Below are positions 1 through 6,491 of a DNA stretch of 8,720 nt, in pieces. The position numbers and the translations under genes were made by a program. A model generated the notes under the pieces. It had not been told where the DNA came from. It did no database searches and was given only the letters and a program-made list of their open reading frames with translations. This stretch comes from Verrucomicrobiota bacterium. Its GTDB lineage: Bacteria; Verrucomicrobiota; Verrucomicrobiia; Chthoniobacterales; JAFAMB01. The stretch is taken from NCBI GenBank assembly GCA_019236035.1, contig JAFAJU010000467.1, positions 1 through 8,720 on the forward strand. Reading direction: 5' to 3'. Every line of letters begins with the position of its first letter. Within the stretch, counting starts at the first letter, position 1.

Positions 1-583
1 GAAAATCAAGCGAAGAGTCCCGGATTTTCGAAACCCGGGATGCCACAACCTCAACCGAGCAATGTTTCGCGCCGGGCTCGTACCAGAGAGTCTGACCGCA
101 AGCGCCCGAGCTGCACTTGCCGATCGCCATCGTGGAAAGCGAAACGAAGTCGCCGACCGCCACATCCGCCGCGCAGCCGGTTCGGTGATAGGTTATCGCC
201 GCTTCAACCACGCACGTTGAAACAGGGATGGTGCCCTGGGAAGTTACCCAGGAAAGGAGCGCTTGCTTCCGCGCCGGCTCCAAACCCTTTGGAACAATAA
301 TCTCCGCCTTCTCACCGAGCGCCCCTTTCTCGGCGAGATTGACCGATCCAAGTTCCAAAAGGGCGACCTTCAAGTCTGCCAGATCTTGATTATCCCACGT
401 CCCTTGGCGGATCGACCATACTCTAAATAGTTGGCGTCCCAGCAGCGTAGATTCAGAGGAAGCAGTACAACCTCCAGTATAAAGATCACAGGAGTGTAAC
501 TCGAGAAACTCGCCGGATGGTTCCGCTCCGAAGCAGGCTTGCATTGCCATTAAGAGAGAATAAAACAAAACACGCATCTTCAC
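1..583 (-). CDS. Secreted cysteine-rich protein, DUF1326-like (3' end off window)
   Basis: Open reading frame of 194 codons with no stop before the window edge; the C-terminus is missing. The GTG at 583 is chosen because a strong AGGAGGAG Shine-Dalgarno lies 8 bases upstream; the in-frame ATG at 577 is the alternative. Residues 3-20 form a short hydrophobic signal-like segment ending in ACFGA, so the product is probably exported. C17 sits near its end, but the lipobox is poor. The mature part starts with a GEFLELHSCDLYTGGCTAS stretch (C32, C39), then GRQLFRVW and an LKVALLELG strand, and has later cysteines at C124, C137, C157, C162 and C175. This arrangement resembles proteins I recall being annotated as DUF1326 domain-containing; the assignment is from memory. 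The function is unknown. The even number of cysteines in the mature part (excluding C17, seven visible plus the missing tail) would suit metal binding or disulfides. It is transcribed divergently from the cytochrome c gene and shows no obvious link to the respiratory operon. Confidence 0.72.
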   Translation of the reverse strand, partial: MKMRVLFYSLLMAMQACFGAEPSGEFLELHSCDLYTGGCTASSESTLLGRQLFRVWSIRQGTWDNQDLADLKVALLELGSVNLAEKGALGEKAEIIVPKGLEPARKQALLSWVTSQGTIPVSTCVVEAAITYHRTGCAADVAVGDFVSLSTMAIGKCSSGACGQTLWYEPGAKHCSVEVVASRVSKIRDSSLDF

Positions 584-591
584 GGCATTGA

Positions 592-599
592 CTCCTCCT
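592..599 (-). promoter_or_regulatory. Strong Shine-Dalgarno deciding a GTG start
   Basis: The minus strand reads AGGAGGAG here, 8 bases before the GTG at 583 and 14 before the ATG at 577. The spacing favours the GTG. An ATG at 588 is followed two codons later by TGA and cannot be the start. Confidence 0.7.
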
Positions 600-607
600 G
601 GACAGTG

Positions 608-636
608 ATTCTCGATGCAAACTGACCTGCCGGCAA
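608..636 (-). promoter_or_regulatory. Candidate sigma70-type promoter for the DUF1326-like gene
   Basis: On the minus strand TTGCCG (636-631) and GAGAAT (613-608) are separated by 17 bases. Each matches four of six consensus positions. Transcription would begin around 600, leaving a short leader that holds the Shine-Dalgarno. This is pattern matching only, and promoter consensus in this phylum is poorly defined. Confidence 0.3.
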
Positions 637-652
637 CGAACAATTAAAAGCC

Positions 653-715
653 TATGTGGCACGGGCGTCCCGCCCGTGATTTGATCGAGATGAGCGGGAC
701 GCCCAGCTCACACGG
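653..715. repeat. REP-like palindrome of the 'gggcgtcccgc' type
   Basis: A perfect 11-base inverted repeat, GGGCGTCCCGC (663-673) and GCGGGACGCCC (694-704), extends imperfectly outward through TGTGGCAC on the left and AGCTCACACGG on the right. The left arm is itself a small palindrome (CACGGGCG-TCC-CGCCCGTG, 660-678). Palindromes of this wording are, from memory, scattered in many copies through intergenic regions of Verrucomicrobiota genomes. It lies upstream of both the DUF1326-like gene and the cytochrome c gene, so it is not an ordinary terminator for either. No transposase is nearby. Confidence 0.7.
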
Positions 716-793
716 CAGAACAAACCCGACCCTGCACGAAAATTGTGATCAGCGTTGAAAGCAGGTCGTTTCGGTCTATCTATTTTTGGAAGC

Positions 794-885
794 GGTAGAT
801 CGCGCTCCCACGCGACCGGCGTTGCCCGCGTAACATTCTCGGACCAACTGGACGCCGGTCGCGCGGAAGCGAGACCCTACCGGAC
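794..885. repeat. Long hairpin repeat, copy 1 (two arms, REPIN-like)
   Basis: The left arm (794-821) and right arm (853-881) are imperfect reverse complements; they share an identical CGCGACCGGCG core and GGTAG ends. A 31-base loop separates them. Positions 819-885 (right arm, loop and the CCCTACCGGAC edge) recur in inverted orientation at 1411-1475. The two-arm layout with a short spacer recalls REPIN elements mobilised in trans by RAYT transposases, but none is present here. The element ends only 7 bases before the ATG of the cytochrome c gene, so any transcript starting upstream carries it as a leader hairpin. Confidence 0.8.
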
Positions 886-892
886 CAACTCG

Positions 893-1411
893 ATGAAGTA
901 CTTTATTCCAGGCCTGATCATCGGCATCGTGCTTCTACCGGCGGTTGCGTTTCTATACATTTGGCTCGGATACATGCCGGTTGGGACCGCGGCGCCGCCA
1001 CTCCCCTTCGAACGAAAACTCGCCGCTATTGCGCTCCAGGCGCGGATCACGAAGGAAGCGCCGAAGGAGGCGCCGGTGCCGCCGACTGAGCCGAACCTGC
1101 TGGCCGGCGCGGAAGTCTATCGCGAAAACTGTGCCGTTTGCCACGGCACCGCCAGCGGGCCGAAAACGGCGGCCGCGAAAGGAATGTTCCCTCCGCCCCC
1201 GCAACTATTTCAAGGCGAGGACGTGACGGATGATCCAGTTGGCTACACGTTCTGGAAGGCTGCCAATGGAATCCGGCTGAGCGGTATGCCCGCCTATCGC
1301 GGCTCACTCACCGACGAGCAATTGTGGCAGGTGAGCCAACTCCTCGCGAACGAAGATAAGCTGCCCCAAAGCGTCAAGGATCTCATGGCGCGACCTGTGT
1401 CTTCGCCTTAG
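893..1411 (+). CDS. Membrane-anchored monohaem cytochrome c
   Basis: The product has 172 residues. Residues 4-26 form an N-terminal transmembrane anchor, followed by a Pro/Ala/Glu-rich linker (33-68) and a class I cytochrome c domain in the periplasm. The haem attachment motif is CAVCH at 80-84; the likely distal ligand is M132 in LSGMPAY. This combination suggests a tethered one-electron carrier, perhaps linking the neighbouring bc-type complex to an oxidase; the partner is not in the window. The ATG at 893 is chosen over a TTG at 755 because the extra 46 residues are encoded by the hairpin repeat and would hide the membrane anchor. No clear Shine-Dalgarno precedes the ATG. The gene stands alone on the plus strand, converges on the operon, and its TAG overlaps the TAA of the CcsA gene. 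It is bracketed by inverted copies of the same repeat. Confidence 0.88.
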   Translation: MKYFIPGLIIGIVLLPAVAFLYIWLGYMPVGTAAPPLPFERKLAAIALQARITKEAPKEAPVPPTEPNLLAGAEVYRENCAVCHGTASGPKTAAAKGMFPPPPQLFQGEDVTDDPVGYTFWKAANGIRLSGMPAYRGSLTDEQLWQVSQLLANEDKLPQSVKDLMARPVSSP

Positions 1412-3342
1412 TCCGGTAGGGTCGCTCCCGCGCGACCGGCGTCCAGGCGATCCGAGCGTGTTACGGGGGCGACGCTTAACATCGAGATCGAGGACGAATC
1501 AGTTACGGCTACGCCGCGCCAGTATTTCTGCGGAAGCATGCCCAGAGCCACAATGGCTAACTGGCTCACGATGAAGATCAGCAACGCCGCAAAAGCCTGT
1601 TCCATGAATCCATAGGAATGCAAACCGACACCCAGCATGTTGACTCCAAACCATGAGAGGCTAGTGATGACGTTCCCAAATACTGTCATCGCGGCGAGAC
1701 CCCGTTCGCGCGCGTAGCCACCCCAGCGTGCATGCAAGATAATCGCGTTCCAAATCACAATAAGTAACGCACCGTTTTCCTTTGGGTCCCATCCCCAGAA
1801 ACGTCCCCAGGATTGGTCGGCCCAGATGCCGCCAAGGATAGTGCCAACAAAGCTGAACAAAGTGGCGAAGCAGACCACTCCATACATCATCCGGCCTAGC
1901 GATTTCGCGGTGATCTCATCAAACGATCTGGTGAACAAACCCCGCAGGATGTAAATGATACCTAGAAAGCCGGCTAAGAATGTCGCGGAGTACCCCAGAG
2001 TTACCATGACAACGTGAGTCGCCAGCCACACATTTGTGTCCAGCACGGCGCGAAGCATCTCAAGAGTATCGCCGTCCAGCTGCAAGTTCTGAGCGATCAG
2101 TAAGGTCACAAAACCGATTGCGGAAGCGCAAACGCTGCCAATGGCGTTCTGGTAAAAGCGTTCGAGAAAAAGGCAGAGAAGAACCGATCCCCAGCCGACA
2201 AATATAGCCGAGCTGTACAGGTTTGTGACGGGTGGCCGACCCTGTAAATACATTCTTGTGACAAGTCCGGCTGTGTGTATGAGAAATGCCAACAGCAGTA
2301 GAATCAAAGCAGTTTTCCCAAGTGTTTTTGGCCACTTGAGCCAGGAGACCAGAGCAAAGAGCAGAACGATGAGATACAATATCGCCGCCTGGAGAAATGG
2401 CTGAGCCTGGCTAAAAAGGAACTCCAGGCGGGTCCTGTGCACCTCCTGTGGGATTGCTCCTTCCAGGTACTGATTATATTCTCCAATAACCTTGTTGAAT
2501 TCGTCAGCATTTCCCTCTCGGTAAGCCGAGATCAGGCGTCCGTAGACCGTGGCCGGATACGGTATTTCTCCGGCAGGAATGGCACTTAAGAGCGCCTGAG
2601 AGATATGTTCCCAGCGGTCAGCGTCAGTCGCTCCATTTCTATTCGGAATCGCATAGGCATACCTAATCTCACCAAGGTCCTGGTAGCGTCGCGTGAACAA
2701 TAGAATCCGTTCGAGATCCTGTTTGTTGAACGACCTGTTTGCCTCCCTCTCCCGAATTGCCTGCATCCCGGGCCGGATAGCCAAATCAAACGTCTGAAGT
2801 TCCTTTCCAAAATCGGGCGAATCGTCTGCTTGGACCGTGTTCAAAAGCTGAACGTATAGGCCCAAAGCGTCGTGCAGTTTGATAACACCTCTCTGGAACG
2901 CGTTGCGGGTAGCGGATTCCGTTTGGGCGGCTAAACCCGCCTGCTTTTCGATCTCAGTAAAAAAGGGTTTGAAATCATTGAACGAATAGTTAGTCGCTTT
3001 GCCTGTAGTTTCCTGCCAGCCGAAGAGACCGAGAACTTCGGGATTTGTAACTTCAAACACCTTTGCGGCATCGGCGTGTTCCGGTATCATGAAAAGATCC
3101 AACAACCACCGGACTTGCGGCACATTCTTACCATCGAAAGTCGTACAGGTTCCATGATGATTCATTGCCAGCAGTGAGAGTCTGGCCAACGTATCCATCG
3201 GCATAACCCTGCCGTTGACCAATATGGGAAGCCGGCCAAACCCGCCGGTATCGAAACCGGGCGGCTCCTTAACAGGAATCATCTTCGCAATGATCCAAGC
3301 CACAATCAGAAAAGTGATGATCCAGGGCAGAAACTTTTTCAT
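1408..3342 (-). CDS. ccsA: CcsA-type cytochrome c assembly (haem handling) protein, long form
   Basis: The product has 644 residues. The C-terminal half (about 318-601) is the CcmC/CcsA-type membrane domain, with roughly eight hydrophobic segments and the tryptophan-rich WGRFWGWDPKE motif at 512-522 that binds haem on the outer face. Histidines H356, H443, H537 and H575 are placed as expected for haem-handling ligands. The N-terminus has one transmembrane segment (5-22) and a large, presumably periplasmic region (25-310) starting with GRLPILVNGRVMPMDTLAR, a motif I associate with long CcsA proteins of Verrucomicrobiota and related phyla. It is not recognisably ResB/CcsB, and no ResB gene is in the window. 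The gene starts 4 bases after the hexahaem cytochrome stop, fitting a role in maturing the haem proteins of the same operon. The last ~22 residues (SVAPVTRSDRLDAGRAGAT...) are encoded by the dispersed repeat and are probably not functional. The family call is firm; the role of the N-terminal half is not. Confidence 0.9.
   Translation of the reverse strand: MKKFLPWIITFLIVAWIIAKMIPVKEPPGFDTGGFGRLPILVNGRVMPMDTLARLSLLAMNHHGTCTTFDGKNVPQVRWLLDLFMIPEHADAAKVFEVTNPEVLGLFGWQETTGKATNYSFNDFKPFFTEIEKQAGLAAQTESATRNAFQRGVIKLHDALGLYVQLLNTVQADDSPDFGKELQTFDLAIRPGMQAIREREANRSFNKQDLERILLFTRRYQDLGEIRYAYAIPNRNGATDADRWEHISQALLSAIPAGEIPYPATVYGRLISAYREGNADEFNKVIGEYNQYLEGAIPQEVHRTRLEFLFSQAQPFLQAAILYLIVLLFALVSWLKWPKTLGKTALILLLLAFLIHTAGLVTRMYLQGRPPVTNLYSSAIFVGWGSVLLCLFLERFYQNAIGSVCASAIGFVTLLIAQNLQLDGDTLEMLRAVLDTNVWLATHVVMVTLGYSATFLAGFLGIIYILRGLFTRSFDEITAKSLGRMMYGVVCFATLFSFVGTILGGIWADQSWGRFWGWDPKENGALLIVIWNAIILHARWGGYARERGLAAMTVFGNVITSLSWFGVNMLGVGLHSYGFMEQAFAALLIFIVSQLAIVALGMLPQKYWRGVAVTDSSSISMLSVAPVTRSDRLDAGRAGATLPD
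1411..1475. repeat. Hairpin repeat, copy 2 (one arm plus loop, inverted)
   Basis: The reverse complement of these 65 bases aligns with 819-885 at about 57 of 65 positions plus one 2-base gap. The outer edge GTCCGGTAGGG begins with the last base of the cytochrome c TAG stop. The second arm seen in copy 1 is absent: similarity ends at 1475 inside the CcsA gene. The whole copy is translated on the minus strand as the C-terminal tail of CcsA. Confidence 0.8.
1420..1437. terminator. Possible bidirectional attenuating hairpin between convergent genes
   Basis: GGTCGC (1420-1425) pairs with GCGACC (1432-1437) around a 6-base loop, just past the cytochrome c stop and inside the 3' end of the CcsA gene. 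No T-run follows on either strand, so intrinsic termination is uncertain; it could equally protect the 3' ends. Confidence 0.25.
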
Positions 3343-3346
3343 CCGA

Positions 3347-4735
3347 TCAGAAGCCGGACTCTTCGCCTTTTGGTTTCAGGCTCATGAGGTAGGCCACCAG
3401 GTCGTCGACTTGGGCGTCCTTGATTATGCCTCCCCACGCCGGCATGTAGAGCGGGGGCTGCGGCCGGTTCGGGTCGAGCGGCGTGATTTCCCGTTGCCCT
3501 TTGAGGATGCGCTCCTTTAGTTCGTCATTGGTGTAACCGTCGGCCACGTGGATCAGGTCAGGTACCAATTGTGCGGTCTTTGCGTTTGGGTTCGGTACTC
3601 CGCCCTTACCCTCAGGGCCGTGACACCCGGCACAACCGTAATTGCGATAGACTTCGTGGCCGCGTTCGACGGGGTTCATCGCCGACGGAAGGCTGGATGC
3701 GACGTTTTGTTCGTGCAGATGCACGAGGAAATCTGTCAAAGCGCGGGCCTCCTCTTCCGTAAAACCAAACTTCGGCATGACTGTGCCCGAAGTCACAGCC
3801 TGCGGCTCGCGAAAGTGTTGCATCATCCATTCGGGCGAACGCCGCGAGCCAACGTCATCCAGCGCCGGGCCAATCGTTCCGCCTTTACCGGCGATGGAGT
3901 GGCAGCCAATGCAGCCCTTTTCCTGGAACAATCGTTGACCGGCAGCGACGCCAGGGATGACTTTCATTGATGCGTAGTACCCTGGCGTCGTTTCGCCGAC
4001 CTGGCTTAGCATAAAGAGTGTGATTGCATCCAGATCCGGCTCCGAGAATTTTTGTGGCGGCATTCCGGATCCAGGTGTGACGGTGCCCGGCGAAAGGAAA
4101 TGTTCCTTCAGCCATCCCGGCGAGCGGCGGGCGCCGACTTTGTCGAGTTCCGGACCAATTAAACCGCCAACGCCGGCAAGCTTGTGGCAGCCGCGGCATC
4201 CGCTTTCCTCGAACACCTGCTGACCGCGAGCCAATTCGGGTGCTCCGGGATTGTCGGCAGCCTGGTGGCATTTGCCACAGGAAGCCTGGATGTATTTCAG
4301 AGGCAGCATAGCGTCGTCCCAGTGAGGCACGTTGCCGTGAGCGTCCGCAGCGGTCGTCGCGCGGCCCTGACCTCGATGACAAACGGTGCAACCGAACTTC
4401 TCAACCGGGTGTTGTTCGTGCAACGGATGGTAGGCCAGGGGTTGCGGGTAGCCGCCGTAACTCGGGTCATCGACAGCCAGATGGCAGGTCGTGCATCGAT
4501 CCACGCGGTTGAGGTCCGGGAGAAGGATTTGGCGGATTTGGATTGGTATTCTTTCGGCCAGCGCACGCTGCTGCGGGTTCGAGGCGCGACGGATTTCCTC
4601 TTGGGCGTATTTGCGTTGGTAATCTTTCCACTCGCGATCTTCGTCTCTATAGTATCCGAGCACGACCAGACCACCGACTAGTAGACCGAGTACGGTAAAC
4701 CAAACGTAAAATTTGCGGAGCGAGTCCTTGGTCAT
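3347..4735 (-). CDS. Membrane-anchored hexahaem cytochrome c of a bc-type complex
   Basis: The product has 462 residues. Residues 9-28 form an N-terminal anchor; the rest should be periplasmic. There are six CXXCH motifs: C81-H85, C116-H120, C153-H157, C180-H184, C275-H279 and C368-H372. The first three lie in a compact triple-haem region with several free histidines (H103, H106, H109, H133, H138) that could be distal ligands. The last three each belong to a class I cytochrome c domain with a likely Met ligand: M225 (GSGMPP), M320 (TVMPKF) and M431 (LYMPAW). The domains around haems 4 and 5 are clearly related to each other. The gene starts one base after the cytochrome b stop (TGACATG) and takes the place normally held by cytochrome c1 or f. 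It is therefore probably the subunit that accepts electrons from the Rieske cluster and passes them along a haem wire. No signal cleavage is needed. The precise redox partner is unknown. Confidence 0.9.
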   Translation of the reverse strand: MTKDSLRKFYVWFTVLGLLVGGLVVLGYYRDEDREWKDYQRKYAQEEIRRASNPQQRALAERIPIQIRQILLPDLNRVDRCTTCHLAVDDPSYGGYPQPLAYHPLHEQHPVEKFGCTVCHRGQGRATTAADAHGNVPHWDDAMLPLKYIQASCGKCHQAADNPGAPELARGQQVFEESGCRGCHKLAGVGGLIGPELDKVGARRSPGWLKEHFLSPGTVTPGSGMPPQKFSEPDLDAITLFMLSQVGETTPGYYASMKVIPGVAAGQRLFQEKGCIGCHSIAGKGGTIGPALDDVGSRRSPEWMMQHFREPQAVTSGTVMPKFGFTEEEARALTDFLVHLHEQNVASSLPSAMNPVERGHEVYRNYGCAGCHGPEGKGGVPNPNAKTAQLVPDLIHVADGYTNDELKERILKGQREITPLDPNRPQPPLYMPAWGGIIKDAQVDDLVAYLMSLKPKGEESGF

Positions 4736-4736
4736 G

Positions 4737-6023
4737 TCAGTGACTCTCCGTCACCGCGGGCGGTTTCTTCCACGGCTCTTGCCAGGACCAATTGGGGCCA
4801 CGGAACAGGGTGCCGATGATTGTCAGGACAATAGCGATCACGAGGCAGACGGTGAAAATCGTGTTAGCGACGACGCGGTCGCGCGCAAACCAGCGACCCA
4901 CGCCCTTACGGTTGTGGTCGAGGTAGGGCAGCAATACCAGAGCCAACACAAGCACCCCCGGCACCACCACGCCGCCCCAGAACGCCGAGTAGCTCACGAG
5001 TTCCTGCAGACCAAGGAAATACCACGGCGCTTTCGCGGGATTCGGCGGATGCACAGGGTTAGCTAGTTCCTCCAATGGCGCGTTCCAAAAAACCGCTAGA
5101 AACAATACCGCCGCCACGACTAACAGAAACAGCAGCAATTCGCGGAAAATCAGGTGCGGCCACGCGAACACCTCGTCCTCAGGGTTCCGGCCGACTTGGG
5201 GCGTCGTGCCGCGCGCCAGTTCCATCAAGCCATAGGTTTTGCTCGTCGGTAGCTGGCTGAGTTCGACCTGCTGGACGGTGTCTCCCGCCTCGTCGGGACG
5301 CGACAGTCCGCCATCCTTGCGGACGCGCCAAATATGAACGGCAATCAGGAAACCTGCTATCGCCGGCAGCACGATCACGTGTAACGCGTAAAATCGAATC
5401 AGCGCTTCCTGGCCAACAGCGTTCCCGCCGAGCATCACGTACTTCAATTCAGGGCCGATGTAGGGCGCGTAGGCGGCGATATTCGTGCCGACGGTGATCG
5501 CCCAATATGCGAGTTGATCCCACGGCAGCAGATAACCGGTGAAACTCAGCCCGAGCGTCAGCAGAAACAGGCCGACGCCAAGCACCCAGTTGAACTCGCG
5601 GGGCCGTTTGTAAGCCCCAGTGTAGAACACGCGACACATGTGCAGCAGCACAAAGATCACCATCAGATGTGCTGCCCATCGGTGCATATTGCGCATGATC
5701 AAGCCGGCTGAGACAACGAACTGCAGGTCCTTCATCACATTGTAGGCGTGGTCTGTGCTGGGCACGTAGTAGAACATCAGCAATACGCCCGTGAAGGTCA
5801 GGATCAGGAAAAGGTAGAGCGAAATCAGCCCGAGTCCGAACGAGTAGGAGGCGCGTAGCGAGTGGCGATTAACCTTCGCCGGCTGCATGTGAAGCAGGAA
5901 ACTGGAAACCATCGCCTGCGCCCGCTCCAGGTTGCTCTGCGGCAGGCCAACACGAAAAATCGAGCGGCCGACGCGGGTGCGCTCGAACCATTGCCAGATC
6001 CGTTTGGGTAGAAACTCCTTCAC
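4737..6023 (-). CDS. Cytochrome b of Rieske/cytb complex (fused b6 plus subunit IV type)
   Basis: The product has 428 residues from a GTG at 6023, which overlaps the Rieske stop (GTGA). A start at 6107 would overlap the Rieske gene by 88 bases and add residues with no cytochrome b character. The four haem b ligands are H114/H128 in helix B and H215/H230 in helix D. The spacing of 14 and 15 follows the b6 pattern; bc1 proteins have 14 and 14. The C-terminal part carries KAPWYFLGLQE (331-341) where the Qo-site PEWY motif normally lies, followed by three or four further transmembrane helices. There is no cysteine near the position that holds haem ci in b6f complexes, so that haem is probably absent. 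The protein oxidises quinol at the outer face and moves one electron across the membrane. It sits between the Rieske and hexahaem cytochrome genes as part of one complex. Confidence 0.92.
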   Translation of the reverse strand: MKEFLPKRIWQWFERTRVGRSIFRVGLPQSNLERAQAMVSSFLLHMQPAKVNRHSLRASYSFGLGLISLYLFLILTFTGVLLMFYYVPSTDHAYNVMKDLQFVVSAGLIMRNMHRWAAHLMVIFVLLHMCRVFYTGAYKRPREFNWVLGVGLFLLTLGLSFTGYLLPWDQLAYWAITVGTNIAAYAPYIGPELKYVMLGGNAVGQEALIRFYALHVIVLPAIAGFLIAVHIWRVRKDGGLSRPDEAGDTVQQVELSQLPTSKTYGLMELARGTTPQVGRNPEDEVFAWPHLIFRELLLFLLVVAAVLFLAVFWNAPLEELANPVHPPNPAKAPWYFLGLQELVSYSAFWGGVVVPGVLVLALVLLPYLDHNRKGVGRWFARDRVVANTIFTVCLVIAIVLTIIGTLFRGPNWSWQEPWKKPPAVTESH

Positions 6024-6490
6024 AAGACGAGGTATTTGTCCGAGTTGACACGCTGGTTTTTGTCCACCAGCAACCGGCTGTCCTTGCTCAGCGTCACCAA
6101 AAACCACTCCAATGCGCGGGGCGCCGGGCCGCTTTTGACGCCGCCCTGGTCGTCAAAGACGCTGCCGTGGCACGGGCAATGGTAACCTTGGCCGGTGCGG
6201 TTGACCGTGCAACCAAGATGGGTGCAGATCGCCGACAGACAACGGAACGTGTTGCCTTGGCGGACTAGAAAGACCCGTTCCTCTTCCAGGAACGTCACCG
6301 AACCGTCCGGAAAATCCTCCGGCTTGCCAGCCTTGAAAACCAAACTGGGTTCGAACAGCACATTCGGTACGAGAAACCGCACAGCCCCCACAGCGGATGC
6401 ACAGACGGCGAACATAGCAGCAATCCAGCCGAGAGTGAGTTCGAAAAAACCGCGTCGAGAAACGTGCTTGTCCGGAGCGATAGGATTCAT
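6020..6490 (-). CDS. Rieske iron-sulfur protein
   Basis: The product has 156 residues. A twin-arginine export signal (SRRGFF at 11-16) runs into an uncleaved membrane anchor (about 20-42), as is usual for Rieske subunits folded in the cytoplasm. The 2Fe-2S site is complete: CTHLGC at 89-94 and CPCHGS at 105-110, giving ligands C89, H91, C105 and H108, and disulfide cysteines C94 and C107. S110 keeps the potential-raising serine, but the tyrosine expected two residues later is F112. Loss of that hydrogen bond usually lowers the midpoint potential, which suits menaquinol (inference). The ATG lies one base after the FAD protein stop (TGACATG) and the TGA overlaps the cytochrome b GTG, so translation is coupled on both sides. 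It takes electrons from the Qo site of cytochrome b and hands them to the hexahaem cytochrome. Confidence 0.94.
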   Translation of the reverse strand: MNPIAPDKHVSRRGFFELTLGWIAAMFAVCASAVGAVRFLVPNVLFEPSLVFKAGKPEDFPDGSVTFLEEERVFLVRQGNTFRCLSAICTHLGCTVNRTGQGYHCPCHGSVFDDQGGVKSGPAPRALEWFLVTLSKDSRLLVDKNQRVNSDKYLVL

Positions 6491-6491
6491 G

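Noticed and set aside
40..300. Plus-strand reading frame of 86 codons
   Set aside because: It is Arg/Pro/Ser-rich and lies wholly antisense to the DUF1326-like gene, which has a signal segment, conserved-looking motifs and a strong ribosome-binding site.
755..892. N-terminal extension of the cytochrome c gene from a TTG start
   Set aside because: The extra 46 residues are encoded mostly by the hairpin repeat, place a charged stretch before the membrane anchor, and resemble the repeat-derived tail of CcsA; the ATG at 893 begins directly at the anchor.
794..1475. Composite transposon carrying the cytochrome c gene
   Set aside because: No transposase, target-site duplication or complete second repeat copy is visible; only inverted copies of a short repeat can be supported.
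6024..6107. ATG start at 6107 for cytochrome b
   Set aside because: It would overlap the Rieske gene by 88 bases and add 28 residues with no family resemblance; the GTG at 6023 gives a coupled GTGA junction.
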